From NCBI GenBank assembly GCA_947000775.1, contig CAMQGK010000008.1:11918501-11982500 (forward strand): a stretch of 64,000 nt of DNA, read 5' to 3'. Below the pieces are notes generated by a model. The model ran no database searches. It was not told the DNA's origin and saw only the letters and a list, made by a program, of their open reading frames with translations. The position numbers and the translations under genes were made by a program. Position 1 is the first letter of the stretch. Every line of letters begins with the position of its first letter. Positions 63,601 through 64,000 of the stretch are shown in pieces. The stretch is from Pterois miles (Eukaryota > Chordata > Actinopteri > Perciformes > Scorpaenidae).

Positions 63601-63851
63601 GATCAGCACTGAACTGCGCCGGAAAATGGTCGTTCATGAGAGGGATTAAAACGCGCAACGGTGCTTACAGGTTGCACTACAGATTGTCATACCCCATTGC
63701 TGGATGTGGCCAGGGAGTCATAGAGGCGGCAGAGAGAGGTTACTCCATTTAGGTCAGTGATGGGAATCAGCTCCTTACAGTTGCTCTTCTTGAAGTTCAG
63801 AGTGCTCGCTATGTATTTCTCAAACAAACGCTTTAAATGGGTCACTTCAGC
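27715..63851 (-). CDS. dnah2: dnah2, dynein axonemal heavy chain 2, 3' (C-terminal) half in 43 exons, 5' partial
   Basis: Motor heavy chain of an inner dynein arm in motile cilia and flagella; it hydrolyses ATP to slide doublet microtubules. The family (Chlamydomonas 1-beta counterpart) pairs with DNAH10 in the I1/f arm. The 43 exons sum to 6,543 nt, or 2,180 residues plus TAA, about half of the ~4,400-residue family length. In order I see the end of AAA2, AAA3 (Walker A GPVGTGKT at partial-protein residues 169-176, Walker B LWFLDD ~231-236), AAA4 (GVGGSGRQS 514-522, Walker B VFLFND 568-573), CC1 (~740-850), the microtubule-binding tip (~855-955), CC2 (~957-1050), AAA5, AAA6 and a C-terminal domain ending MSLDN. 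Stretches such as FGSQPPLELLRLWIDYGFWY, DISKVFQG and TPDHWIKRGTALLMSLD match DNAH2 rather than other axonemal heavy chains as I recall them. All introns are GT-AG and phases join without a frameshift, so the gene looks intact. Upstream exons lie beyond 64000. Confidence 0.97.
28064..28214 (-). CDS. dnah2: dnah2 exon 42 (C-terminal domain)
   Basis: 151 nt, residues 2080-2130, GLYLEGAGWDKRNSCLVEAE and MVCPIPTIHFKPVENRKKAA. V-x-GLYLEGAGWD is the terminal dynein motif. The Ser codon is split; the donor is GTGAGT. Confidence 0.98.
28593..29113. mobile_element. TIR element copy C1 in dnah2 intron 41, ~520 bp
   Basis: The right end TTTGAAGGCACC is the inverse of the left end of the related copy at 47848-48303. 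Interior blocks such as TTATGTTACCCACTTGCTTG and TTAGCCTCTGTGGCTTTCTA match that copy in reverse orientation. No open frame, so non-autonomous. Confidence 0.75.
29240..29690. repeat. purine-rich low-complexity tract in dnah2 intron 41
   Basis: About 450 bp of nearly pure A/G on the + strand (C/T on the coding strand), which gives spurious Arg/Glu- or Ser/Leu-rich frames. It contributes a long pyrimidine tract to the dnah2 pre-mRNA. Confidence 0.8.
30036..30110 (-). CDS. dnah2: dnah2 exon 41 (C-terminal domain)
   Basis: 75 nt, 25 codons, residues 2055-2079, ISVDTLSWEFIVSTVDDSN ending LLYPPK. Matches the DNAH2 C-terminal sequence I recall almost residue for residue. Donor GTGACT. Confidence 0.97.
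30639..30815 (-). CDS. dnah2: dnah2 exon 40 (C-terminal domain)
   Basis: 177 nt, 59 codons, residues 1996-2054, AYPSLKPLAAWTRDLCQRVD then FWLSGFTFPNGFLTAVLQSS and ARQHN. The FWLSGFxFPxGFLTxxLQxxAR block is universal in dynein C-termini. Donor GTGAGA. Confidence 0.98.
31014..31664. mobile_element. TACTCAAGTAC-type MITE in dnah2 intron 39, split by a SINE
   Basis: Ends CAGTGGCGGAATGC and (reverse complement) CATCGTGGAAGAAG are imperfect inverted repeats. The body has the familiar teleost string ACATTTACTCAAGTACTGTA and CTACTCCACTACATCTCAGA. Interrupted at 31504-31632 by a SINE. Confidence 0.8.
31504..31632 (+). mobile_element. tRNA-derived SINE fragment nested in a MITE
   Basis: B-box-like GGGTCGAATCC at 31538-31548, then GGGGCCCTTTGTCGCATGTC and an A-rich tail, a typical fish tRNA SINE. 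Flanked by AAGCAAAAGATCT (31491-31503) and AAGTAAAAGATGT (31633-31645), an imperfect 13-bp target duplication. The A-box side is short, so it is 5' truncated. Confidence 0.75.
32221..32816. mobile_element. 596-bp TIR element in dnah2 intron 39
   Basis: Perfect 23-bp inverted repeats at 32221-32243 and 32794-32816 (core CCCCCTTTACACCTGGCATT). Interior segment 32453-32720 begins TAGGGTTGTCCCAAGTACC, another hAT-like end, so it may itself hold an insertion. No transposase frame. Confidence 0.85.
33668..33739. repeat. (CA)n microsatellite in dnah2 intron 39
   Basis: About 36 CA units. Three more dinucleotide runs follow within 700 bp. Confidence 0.96.
33922..33966. repeat. (CA)n microsatellite
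   Basis: About 22 CA units in dnah2 intron 39. Confidence 0.95.
34101..34158. repeat. (CA)n microsatellite
   Basis: About 29 CA units in dnah2 intron 39, 150 bp from a GT run of similar length with which it could pair. Confidence 0.95.
34312..34372. repeat. (GT)n microsatellite
   Basis: About 22 GT units then GCGTGTGCGTGTGCG. Complementary to the CA runs upstream. Confidence 0.95.
34600..35450. repeat. CpG-rich block with a 22-bp palindrome, probable young repeat
   Basis: CpG density rises sharply within an AT-rich intron (GTCAGCGACGGCGTGTCTCA). Two tandem ~75-bp units at 34780-34910 share ATATCAGCA-CATAACTACA. A perfect 22-bp palindrome sits at 34971-34992. An open frame of 122 codons (34929-35297, + strand) matches nothing I know. 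It looks like a mobile element but no family could be assigned. Confidence 0.45.
36101..36215 (-). CDS. dnah2: dnah2 exon 39 (C-terminal domain)
   Basis: 115 nt, residues 1957-1995, LSLAELEKGITGLVVMSSSL then DARVPPLWEK. Conserved L-x-LxxxIKGLVVMSxxLE and VPxxW motifs. Acceptor TGTTAG, donor GTACCC. The next intron (30816-36100, 5.3 kb) is the largest in the window. Confidence 0.97.
36628..36779 (-). CDS. dnah2: dnah2 exon 38 (C-terminal domain)
   Basis: 152 nt, residues 1907-1957, VLELLADVCGKIPPLIDYEG and PLNVVLLQEIQRYNSLLDTI. PLNxVLxQExxRYNxL is conserved. The last Ile codon is split; the donor is GTATGA. Confidence 0.97.
36780..38959. other. dnah2 intron 37, 2.2 kb
   Basis: Mostly unique-looking. 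A TAAGATAAGATAAGATGAACC string at 38282-38302 and a truncated hAT-like end reading CTAGGGATGGGAATAGAGAA on the minus strand (up to 38630) are the only repeats I recognise. Confidence 0.5.
38960..39194 (-). CDS. dnah2: dnah2 exon 37 (C-terminal domain)
   Basis: 235 nt, residues 1828-1906, YYIPRDGPQSSYKEYISMLP then EVFGQHSNADIASRIAETRT. YKEYIxxLPxxxxPExFGxHxNADI is the conserved C-terminal block. Donor GTGAGG. Confidence 0.98.
39691..39875 (-). CDS. dnah2: dnah2 exon 36 (C-terminal domain)
   Basis: 185 nt, residues 1767-1828, PWDALKYLIAGVNYGGHVTD then DWDRRLLTTYINDYFCDAAV. The GxxxYGGxVTDDxDRR block is diagnostic for heavy-chain C-termini. Acceptor CATGTAG, donor GTTAAG. Confidence 0.98.
40142..40333 (-). 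CDS. dnah2: dnah2 exon 35 (AAA6/C-terminal)
   Basis: 192 nt, 64 codons, residues 1703-1766, GVKANMTRLYQLVTEAQFTR and ERKKFLQLGWNIIYGFNDSD. GxxxNxxR and ERRKFGxLGWN-type motifs are conserved in every dynein. Donor GTCAGA. Confidence 0.98.
40474..40664 (-). CDS. dnah2: dnah2 exon 34 (AAA6)
   Basis: 191 nt, residues 1639-1702, HWVFLANCHLSLSWMPELDK then FRLWLSSSPHPEFPITILQA and KMTTEPPK. Hallmark GxWVxLxNCHL and FRLWLTSxPxxxFP blocks. Donor GTGCAT. Confidence 0.98.
41650..41833 (-). CDS. dnah2: dnah2 exon 33 (AAA6)
   Basis: 184 nt, residues 1578-1639, STSKTPLIFVLSPGVDPTGA and FHALSLGQGQAPIARSMIEE. P-L-IFVLSPGxDPxxxL and SLGQGQxPxA are hallmark AAA6 sequences. Donor GTACAA. Confidence 0.98.
41958..42106 (-). 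CDS. dnah2: dnah2 exon 32 (AAA6)
   Basis: 149 nt, residues 1528-1577, DWENNCNELQKMLIVRSLRQ then DRVSLCVTSFIVNNLGSRFV. Conserved F-Q-K-xLxxRxLRPDR-type block at the AAA6 entry. Donor GTGAGT. Confidence 0.97.
42546..42732 (-). CDS. dnah2: dnah2 exon 31
   Basis: 187 nt, residues 1466-1528, QMDNPCPSWLVDSSWDNVTE and NFHGIMASFELYPRDWNQWF. Conserved W-x-xxxWDxxxxLxxLPxF segment. Acceptor CTTCTAG, donor GTCTGT. Confidence 0.97.
43018..43144 (-). CDS. dnah2: dnah2 exon 30
   Basis: 127 nt, residues 1423-1465, YTCRGLFEGHKLLFSFQMCA then KLNMDEYSFFLRGGV. Conserved R-x-LFExHKLLFSF block before AAA6. Donor GTAAGA. Confidence 0.97.
43306..43550 (+). mobile_element. tRNA-derived SINE in dnah2 intron 29
   Basis: Opens TGTGGCTCAGGAAGTAGAGC (A-box region). 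It continues with GCGGTTGGCGGTCAGATC (decayed B box), CTTGAGGAAGACACTGATCC and TTTCAAAGCGCTTCATTC, the usual order of a common teleost SINE. Antisense to dnah2. Confidence 0.75.
43577..44350. repeat. dispersed repeat with GACTGTATATA start in dnah2 intron 29
   Basis: Opening AGTTAGACTGTATATAGACT, then GAAGCCTCAAGTTTGCCATT and, at the right, GCCCCCTGCTGGCTATTAGA and TTGGCTTCACTTTTCAGACC. I recognise the pattern as a widespread fish repeat but not its class. Confidence 0.55.
44430..44629 (-). CDS. dnah2: dnah2 exon 29
   Basis: 200 nt, residues 1357-1423, CAQRASILFFVLNNMGHIDP then MYQFSLDAYINLFNLSIEKS and LNDYHTYAVYR. Conserved R-A-S-x-LFFVxxDM and MYQxSLxxxxxLF motifs. Donor GTAAGC. Confidence 0.97.
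44796..45235 (+). repeat. dispersed repeat starting ACCTCCGCCAAGGAGGTTAT in dnah2 intron 28
   Basis: Begins with a small hairpin (CCTCC-gccaa-GGAGG), then AACTTATGGACGGATTTTGA and GTGATCCGGAAGAAATCC. This string recurs in fish and invertebrate genomes; the class is not certain. No intact frame. Confidence 0.65.
45445..45589 (-). CDS. dnah2: dnah2 exon 28
   Basis: 145 nt, residues 1308-1356, LLNEATGSLLDDVQLVNTLQ and SKLTAAEVSEKLESSEQTEI. Conserved GxxLDDxxLxxTLxxSK helix. Donor GTCAGG. Confidence 0.97.
45965..46098 (-). CDS. dnah2: dnah2 exon 27 (AAA5-AAA6)
   Basis: 134 nt, residues 1264-1308, GLEAQLLGIVVRKERPELEE then KDSLVISIASGKRSL. Helical strut (buttress-type) region with the conserved LLxxVVxxERPELE motif. 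Donor GTTGGT. Confidence 0.97.
46223..46371 (-). CDS. dnah2: dnah2 exon 26 (AAA5)
   Basis: 149 nt, residues 1214-1263, GDKEVEYSPEFRFYITTKLS then NPHYTPEISTKTTIVNFAVK. Conserved FRxYxTTKLxNPHYxPE block. Donor GTCTGT. Confidence 0.97.
46453..46603 (-). CDS. dnah2: dnah2 exon 25 (AAA5)
   Basis: 151 nt, residues 1164-1214, AIQFGNPVLLQNVQEELDPS and NPILNKSLTRIG. The GxPVLLxNVxExLDPxLxP motif is diagnostic for dynein AAA5. The next intron is only 81 nt and can form stems between its ends. Confidence 0.97.
46958..47452. mobile_element. TIR element in dnah2 intron 24, ~495 bp
   Basis: Left end TGTGTCTCAATTCAGATACT and right end (reverse complement) TGCGCTCAATTTACATACTT form imperfect inverted repeats of about 30 bp. 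The interior has GTAGTACACCGTACACACTA. Non-coding. Confidence 0.7.
47638..47704 (-). CDS. dnah2: dnah2 exon 24 (AAA5)
   Basis: 67 nt, residues 1141-1163, RWPLIVDPQGQALKWIKNME ending MKR. WPLxIDPQxQAxKWIK is the conserved AAA5 strand of axonemal heavy chains. Donor GTAAGT. Confidence 0.96.
47848..48303. mobile_element. TIR element copy C2 in dnah2 intron 23, 456 bp
   Basis: Left end TGGTGCCTTAAAATGAAATT and right end ...CATTTGAAGGCACCA are inverted repeats. Matches copy C1 (28593-29113) in the opposite orientation. It fills three quarters of the 610-nt intron and ends 12 nt from the exon 23 splice donor. Confidence 0.8.
48315..48463 (-). CDS. dnah2: dnah2 exon 23 (AAA5)
   Basis: 149 nt, residues 1092-1141, IPCTPGFSFALFLSKPTAV and RDWNIQGLPSDAFSTENGVI. 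WNIQGLPSDxFSxENG is the conserved AAA5 block. A TIR element begins 12 nt past the donor. Confidence 0.97.
48609..48686. repeat. (GT)39 microsatellite next to the exon 22 donor
   Basis: On the dnah2 strand the intron reads GTTGGG then (CA)39 from position +7. CA repeats in this position are known binding sites for hnRNP L, a splicing regulator. Confidence 0.95.
48693..48815 (-). CDS. dnah2: dnah2 exon 22 (AAA5)
   Basis: 123 nt, residues 1051-1091, GYLVGDCLLAASFLSYMGPF then LSNYRDELLAIWMNE. The GDxLLAAxFxSYxGPF motif starts AAA5. The donor GTTGGG is followed directly by a (CA)39 run on the coding strand. Confidence 0.97.
48907..49071 (-). CDS. dnah2: dnah2 exon 21 (stalk CC2)
   Basis: 165 nt, residues 996-1050, coiled coil with SLRKKSDDMAVKLDRADKLV and TGLAGERVRWEE, the conserved end of CC2 leading to AAA5. 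The following intron is 91 nt long, with complementary AC and GT runs at its two ends. Confidence 0.97.
49525..49641 (-). CDS. dnah2: dnah2 exon 20 (stalk CC2)
   Basis: 117 nt, residues 957-995, VYGRAYRVVEPKRAQLNAAM and LAEKQAALAAALNKL. The VVEPKR motif and helical heptads mark the start of CC2. Donor GTATGA. Confidence 0.95.
49949..49983. repeat. (GT)n microsatellite near the exon 19 donor
   Basis: On the dnah2 strand a CA run starting about 25 nt past the exon 19 donor, with one CACC break. Confidence 0.94.
50017..50186 (-). CDS. dnah2: dnah2 exon 19 (microtubule-binding tip)
   Basis: 170 nt, residues 900-956, FIKTLVNFDKDNISDRVLKK and SLAAKSLCMWVRAME. Core of the microtubule-binding domain. 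Downstream of the donor the intron runs into CA repeats from about +25. Confidence 0.97.
51121..51262 (-). CDS. dnah2: dnah2 exon 18 (microtubule-binding tip)
   Basis: 142 nt, residues 853-900, ALESLNKKDMTEIKSYGRPP then LVETVMQAVMTLLGKEPTWA. The KSYGRPP and PTWAEAKRQLG motifs begin the microtubule-binding domain. Donor GTGAGA. Confidence 0.97.
51542..51658 (-). CDS. dnah2: dnah2 exon 17 (stalk CC1)
   Basis: 117 nt, residues 814-852, SSEKIAAEELQCKAMAENAQ then RDLDDALPVLEEAMK. The A-x-x-DL-x-x-ALP-x-LEEA motif is the conserved end of CC1 next to the tip. Acceptor TGTTTAG, donor GTAGAG. Confidence 0.97.
51969..52179 (-). CDS. dnah2: dnah2 exon 16 (stalk CC1)
   Basis: 211 nt, residues 743-813. 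Heptad-rich coiled coil including KLRNGLFKISDTREKVEAMS and EEAKKQVAEFQKQCDEYL. Matches stalk CC1 of DNAH2. Donor GTAAGG. Confidence 0.97.
52385..52524 (-). CDS. dnah2: dnah2 exon 15 (start of stalk)
   Basis: 140 nt, residues 697-743, MFVTTHQSVEGVSQRM and LRRHNYVTPTNYLELVSGYK. The RHNYVTPTxYLEL motif marks the entry to stalk helix CC1. Acceptor TTGTAG, donor GTAGGC. Confidence 0.96.
52893..53526. mobile_element. CAGTGGTTCCCAACC-type hAT MITE in dnah2 intron 14, 634 bp
   Basis: Ends CAAAGGTTCCCAACCTTTTT and (reverse complement) CACTGGTTCCCAACCTGGGG are the inverted termini of a well-known vertebrate hAT-type repeat. No target duplication recognisable. The interior is AT-rich and non-coding. 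Confidence 0.8.
53887..54019 (-). CDS. dnah2: dnah2 exon 14 (AAA4 C-side)
   Basis: 133 nt, residues 652-696, RNRILQYPALVNCTTIDWFC then EWPKDALLEVAERYL. This is the conserved FPALVNCCTIDWFxxWP block of dyneins. Donor GTAAGG. Confidence 0.97.
54978..55117 (-). CDS. dnah2: dnah2 exon 13 (AAA4)
   Basis: 140 nt, residues 606-652, including SLFSYLIERVRNNLHIVLCM and SPVGEPFR (sensor-type strand of AAA4). The split Arg codon continues in exon 14. Donor GTACAG. Confidence 0.97.
55476..55960 (+). repeat. AAAGGGATAGTTTGGATG-end element in dnah2 intron 12
   Basis: Starts TTAAAGGGATAGTTTGGATG, then CATAGTCAGTATATTAGCTA, and near the right GGCTGTCAGACGGTAAGGTA and GCGTACACTTGGTGGCTAAA. A familiar teleost repeat; a fragment also lies at 2666-2775. 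The right end is truncated. Confidence 0.7.
56055..56215 (-). CDS. dnah2: dnah2 exon 12 (AAA4 Walker B)
   Basis: 161 nt, residues 552-605. Walker B segment VFLFNDTQ at 568-575, then KSFLEDINNILSSGEVPNLY, the very conserved AAA4 loop. Acceptor TTTCAG, donor GTCTGT. Confidence 0.97.
56427..56594 (-). CDS. dnah2: dnah2 exon 11 (AAA4 P-loop)
   Basis: 168 nt, residues 495-552. Contains the AAA4 P-loop in GNMLLVGVGGSGRQSLSKMA (GVGGSGRQS at 514-522), with Arg in place of the classical P-loop Lys, which is normal for axonemal dyneins. It continues with QVEVTKQYRKQEFRE, a DNAH2-type sequence. Confidence 0.97.
57162..57311 (-). CDS. dnah2: dnah2 exon 10
   Basis: 150 nt, residues 446-495, GDFLSESGVYEDLLDMKALK and GVVPMSLVLFRDAIEH. 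The acceptor has no polypyrimidine tract: a (GT)24 run on the coding strand leads straight into GAG. The reading frame is intact on both sides, so the exon is real. Confidence 0.94.
57314..57361. repeat. (CA)24 microsatellite abutting the exon 10 acceptor
   Basis: On the dnah2 strand (GT)24 then GAG at the splice acceptor. It takes the place of a polypyrimidine tract. Confidence 0.97.
57514..57644 (-). CDS. dnah2: dnah2 exon 9
   Basis: 131 nt, residues 402-446, VVSDRLIDQSDTEAF and SFFDLTFHSICPNK, ending in a split Gly codon. The donor GTACAT is followed by a 13-nt AC run that is complementary to the GT run before exon 10. Confidence 0.94.
57858..57943 (-). CDS. dnah2: dnah2 exon 8
   Basis: 86 nt, residues 374-402, VFQGLLRVHPEF then RLWIHECFR. 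It links AAA3 to AAA4. The last Arg codon is split with the next exon. Acceptor ATTCCAG, donor GTAACA. Confidence 0.95.
58258..58600. repeat. dispersed repeat fragment in dnah2 intron 7
   Basis: Contains TGTATCGATACATATATGTC and GGGTCCCTTGACCTCTGACT, motifs of a common fish repeat. Segment 58085-58165 just before it (reverse strand ATGGCGACGGCTGAGCCAGC) is also repeat-like. No intact frame. Confidence 0.5.
58741..58929 (-). CDS. dnah2: dnah2 exon 7 (AAA3 C-side)
   Basis: 189 nt, phase 0, residues 311-373. Contains RIYSTMINQKLQGF, EEVKPIGETL and the conserved RFLPTPAKIHYLFNLRDISK that closes AAA3. Acceptor GCATGCAG, donor GTGCAC. Confidence 0.97.
59760..60030. repeat. purine-rich minisatellite (AGACTAGA-GGAGAGGAGA units)
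   Basis: Irregular tandem array of AGGAGAGGAGA with GACTAGAATAGAGG spacers in dnah2 intron 6. Nearly pure A/G on the + strand. The neighbouring 59210-59460 stretch is also purine-rich. Confidence 0.8.
60038..60407 (-). mobile_element. full-length tRNA-derived SINE, 370 bp, in dnah2 intron 6
   Basis: On the minus strand a tRNA-like head with A box TGGTGTAGTGG (60393-60383) and B box GGTTCGATTCC (60349-60339). A body follows with AGTTTGCATGTTCTCCCCGT and a 3' tail of GATGGATGGAT repeats, as in SINEs mobilised by L2-type LINEs. Flanked by AGAAAGAGA at 60029-60037 and 60408-60416, a perfect 9-bp target duplication. Same sense as dnah2. Confidence 0.9.
60445..60549 (-). CDS. dnah2: dnah2 exon 6 (AAA3 GPPGGGR loop)
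   Basis: 105 nt, residues 276-310, DMFLLASMGPPGGGR followed by SRFNLINMTFPH. GPPGGGR is the conserved loop after Walker B in axonemal dynein AAA3. The acceptor TATTAG is preceded by a long GT/GC dinucleotide run. A SINE ends 27 bp past the donor. Confidence 0.96.
60556..60637. repeat. (CA)n/(GCAC)n microsatellite upstream of the exon 6 acceptor
   Basis: GCAC tetranucleotides (60558-60580) then CA units. On the coding strand a GT-rich run leads up to ACTGTATTAG at the acceptor. Confidence 0.93.
60781..61005 (-). CDS. dnah2: dnah2 exon 5 (AAA3 Walker B)
   Basis: 225 nt, 75 codons, phase 0, residues 201-275. Contains TTSNNIQATVESRIEKRTKG, the Walker B segment LLWFLDDLNMP with its Asp pair intact, and FGSQPPLELLRLWIDYGFWY, a strong DNAH2 signature. 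Donor GTGAGA. Confidence 0.98.
61835..62030 (-). CDS. dnah2: dnah2 exon 4 (AAA3 Walker A)
   Basis: 196 nt, residues 135-200. It begins with APFYKIMVPTVDTVRYNFLV and contains the AAA3 P-loop GPVGTGKT at residues 169-176, followed by SVAQSVLQGL and ending VNMSSQ. AAA3 is a regulatory nucleotide site in dyneins; the key Gly, Lys and Thr are all present. Confidence 0.97.
62475..62948. repeat. TATCGGTATC-type MITE in dnah2 intron 3
   Basis: Left end ACCAATACCAATACCAGATC and right end CACTATCGGTATCAGGACTG resemble inverted repeats of a common fish hAT-type element. The interior is AT-rich and non-coding. Confidence 0.6.
63012..63103 (-). CDS. dnah2: dnah2 exon 3 (AAA3 N-side)
   Basis: 92 nt, residues 105-134 plus two bases. 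It reads DMVYEYYVDTRNKTWASFED then KLPKGWRYNA, the strand leading into AAA3. Acceptor CTTTCAG and donor GTAAGTAA are close to consensus. Confidence 0.95.
63308..63460 (-). CDS. dnah2: dnah2 exon 2 (AAA2-AAA3)
   Basis: 153 nt, phase 0, residues 54-104, containing MVELWFIFSLIWSICASVDE and EGTFPIK. The SIWSxCAxxDEEGRKRID-type motif is the conserved lead-in to AAA3 in axonemal heavy chains. Good acceptor (GTCCAG) and donor (GTCCTC). Confidence 0.95.
63693..63851 (-). CDS. dnah2: dnah2 exon 1 of 43 in window (end of AAA2)
   Basis: 159 nt, 53 codons in phase 0, partial residues 1-53, starting AEVTHLKRLFEKY and ending SLATSSNG. The segment with NCKELIP and SLCRLYDSL matches the late AAA2 region of DNAH2. 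Acceptor CACAG and donor GTATGA are both present. This is the first exon visible; the true start of the gene lies off the right edge. Confidence 0.93.
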
Positions 63852-64000
63852 CTGTGGAGAAATGAAGCAACAAAGAGATTAACCGATTGAGATGGAACGG
63901 AAAAGTTGCCAGAAAAAAGTTCATTCATAGAGGTTTTCTTATGTTCCCCTAAATGTGTTAATAAAAGGCTATGATTTGTTATGAGTGAATGCATTGTACC

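Overview
The window is vertebrate, almost certainly teleost, nuclear DNA. It has long GT-AG introns, abundant (CA)n/(GT)n microsatellites, and many fish-type non-autonomous hAT elements, other terminal-inverted-repeat (TIR) elements and tRNA-derived SINEs. The only gene I can name is on the minus strand: the 3' half of dnah2, the axonemal inner-arm dynein heavy chain 2. I traced 43 coding exons from 63851 down to the stop codon at 27715. They join in phase into 2,180 residues, and every intron is GT-AG. The gene continues past the right edge of the window. An AATAAA signal 141 nt past the stop marks the likely 3' end.

The encoded part starts late in AAA2. It then contains AAA3 (Walker A GPVGTGKT), AAA4 (GVGGSGRQS), the stalk coiled coil CC1, the microtubule-binding tip, CC2, AAA5, AAA6 and the C-terminal domain. 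The family forms one head of the two-headed I1/f inner arm of motile cilia and sperm flagella. Most excess intron length is accounted for by inserted repeats, several of which sit very close to exons. Three introns carry AC repeats near the donor and GT repeats near the acceptor that can base-pair across the intron. This resembles a structure-assisted splicing arrangement reported for fish.

Positions 1 to about 27550 lie beyond the 3' end of dnah2 and hold no recognisable protein-coding exon. They contain hAT remnants with decayed BED-finger coding, two copies of a hAT-like MITE (668 and 757 bp) with 8-bp target duplications, a third family in three copies, a ~120-bp T-rich minisatellite (22.8-23.8 kb), and a ~0.55-kb unit present twice, 3.65 kb apart. 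A CpG-rich block (23.9-25.3 kb), an X-box/CCAAT cluster (7.66-7.80 kb) and minus-strand exon-like segments with good splice signals (20.36-20.81 and 22.44 kb) suggest promoters or 5' untranslated exons of the next gene. In mammals KDM6B follows DNAH2 in the same orientation, so a kdm6b-type 5' region is a reasonable guess, but nothing in the window proves it.

I see no operon, CRISPR array or phage-like system. The most interesting material is the RNA-structure potential in the dnah2 introns, the insertions close to splice sites, and the unexplained regulatory-looking blocks downstream of the gene.
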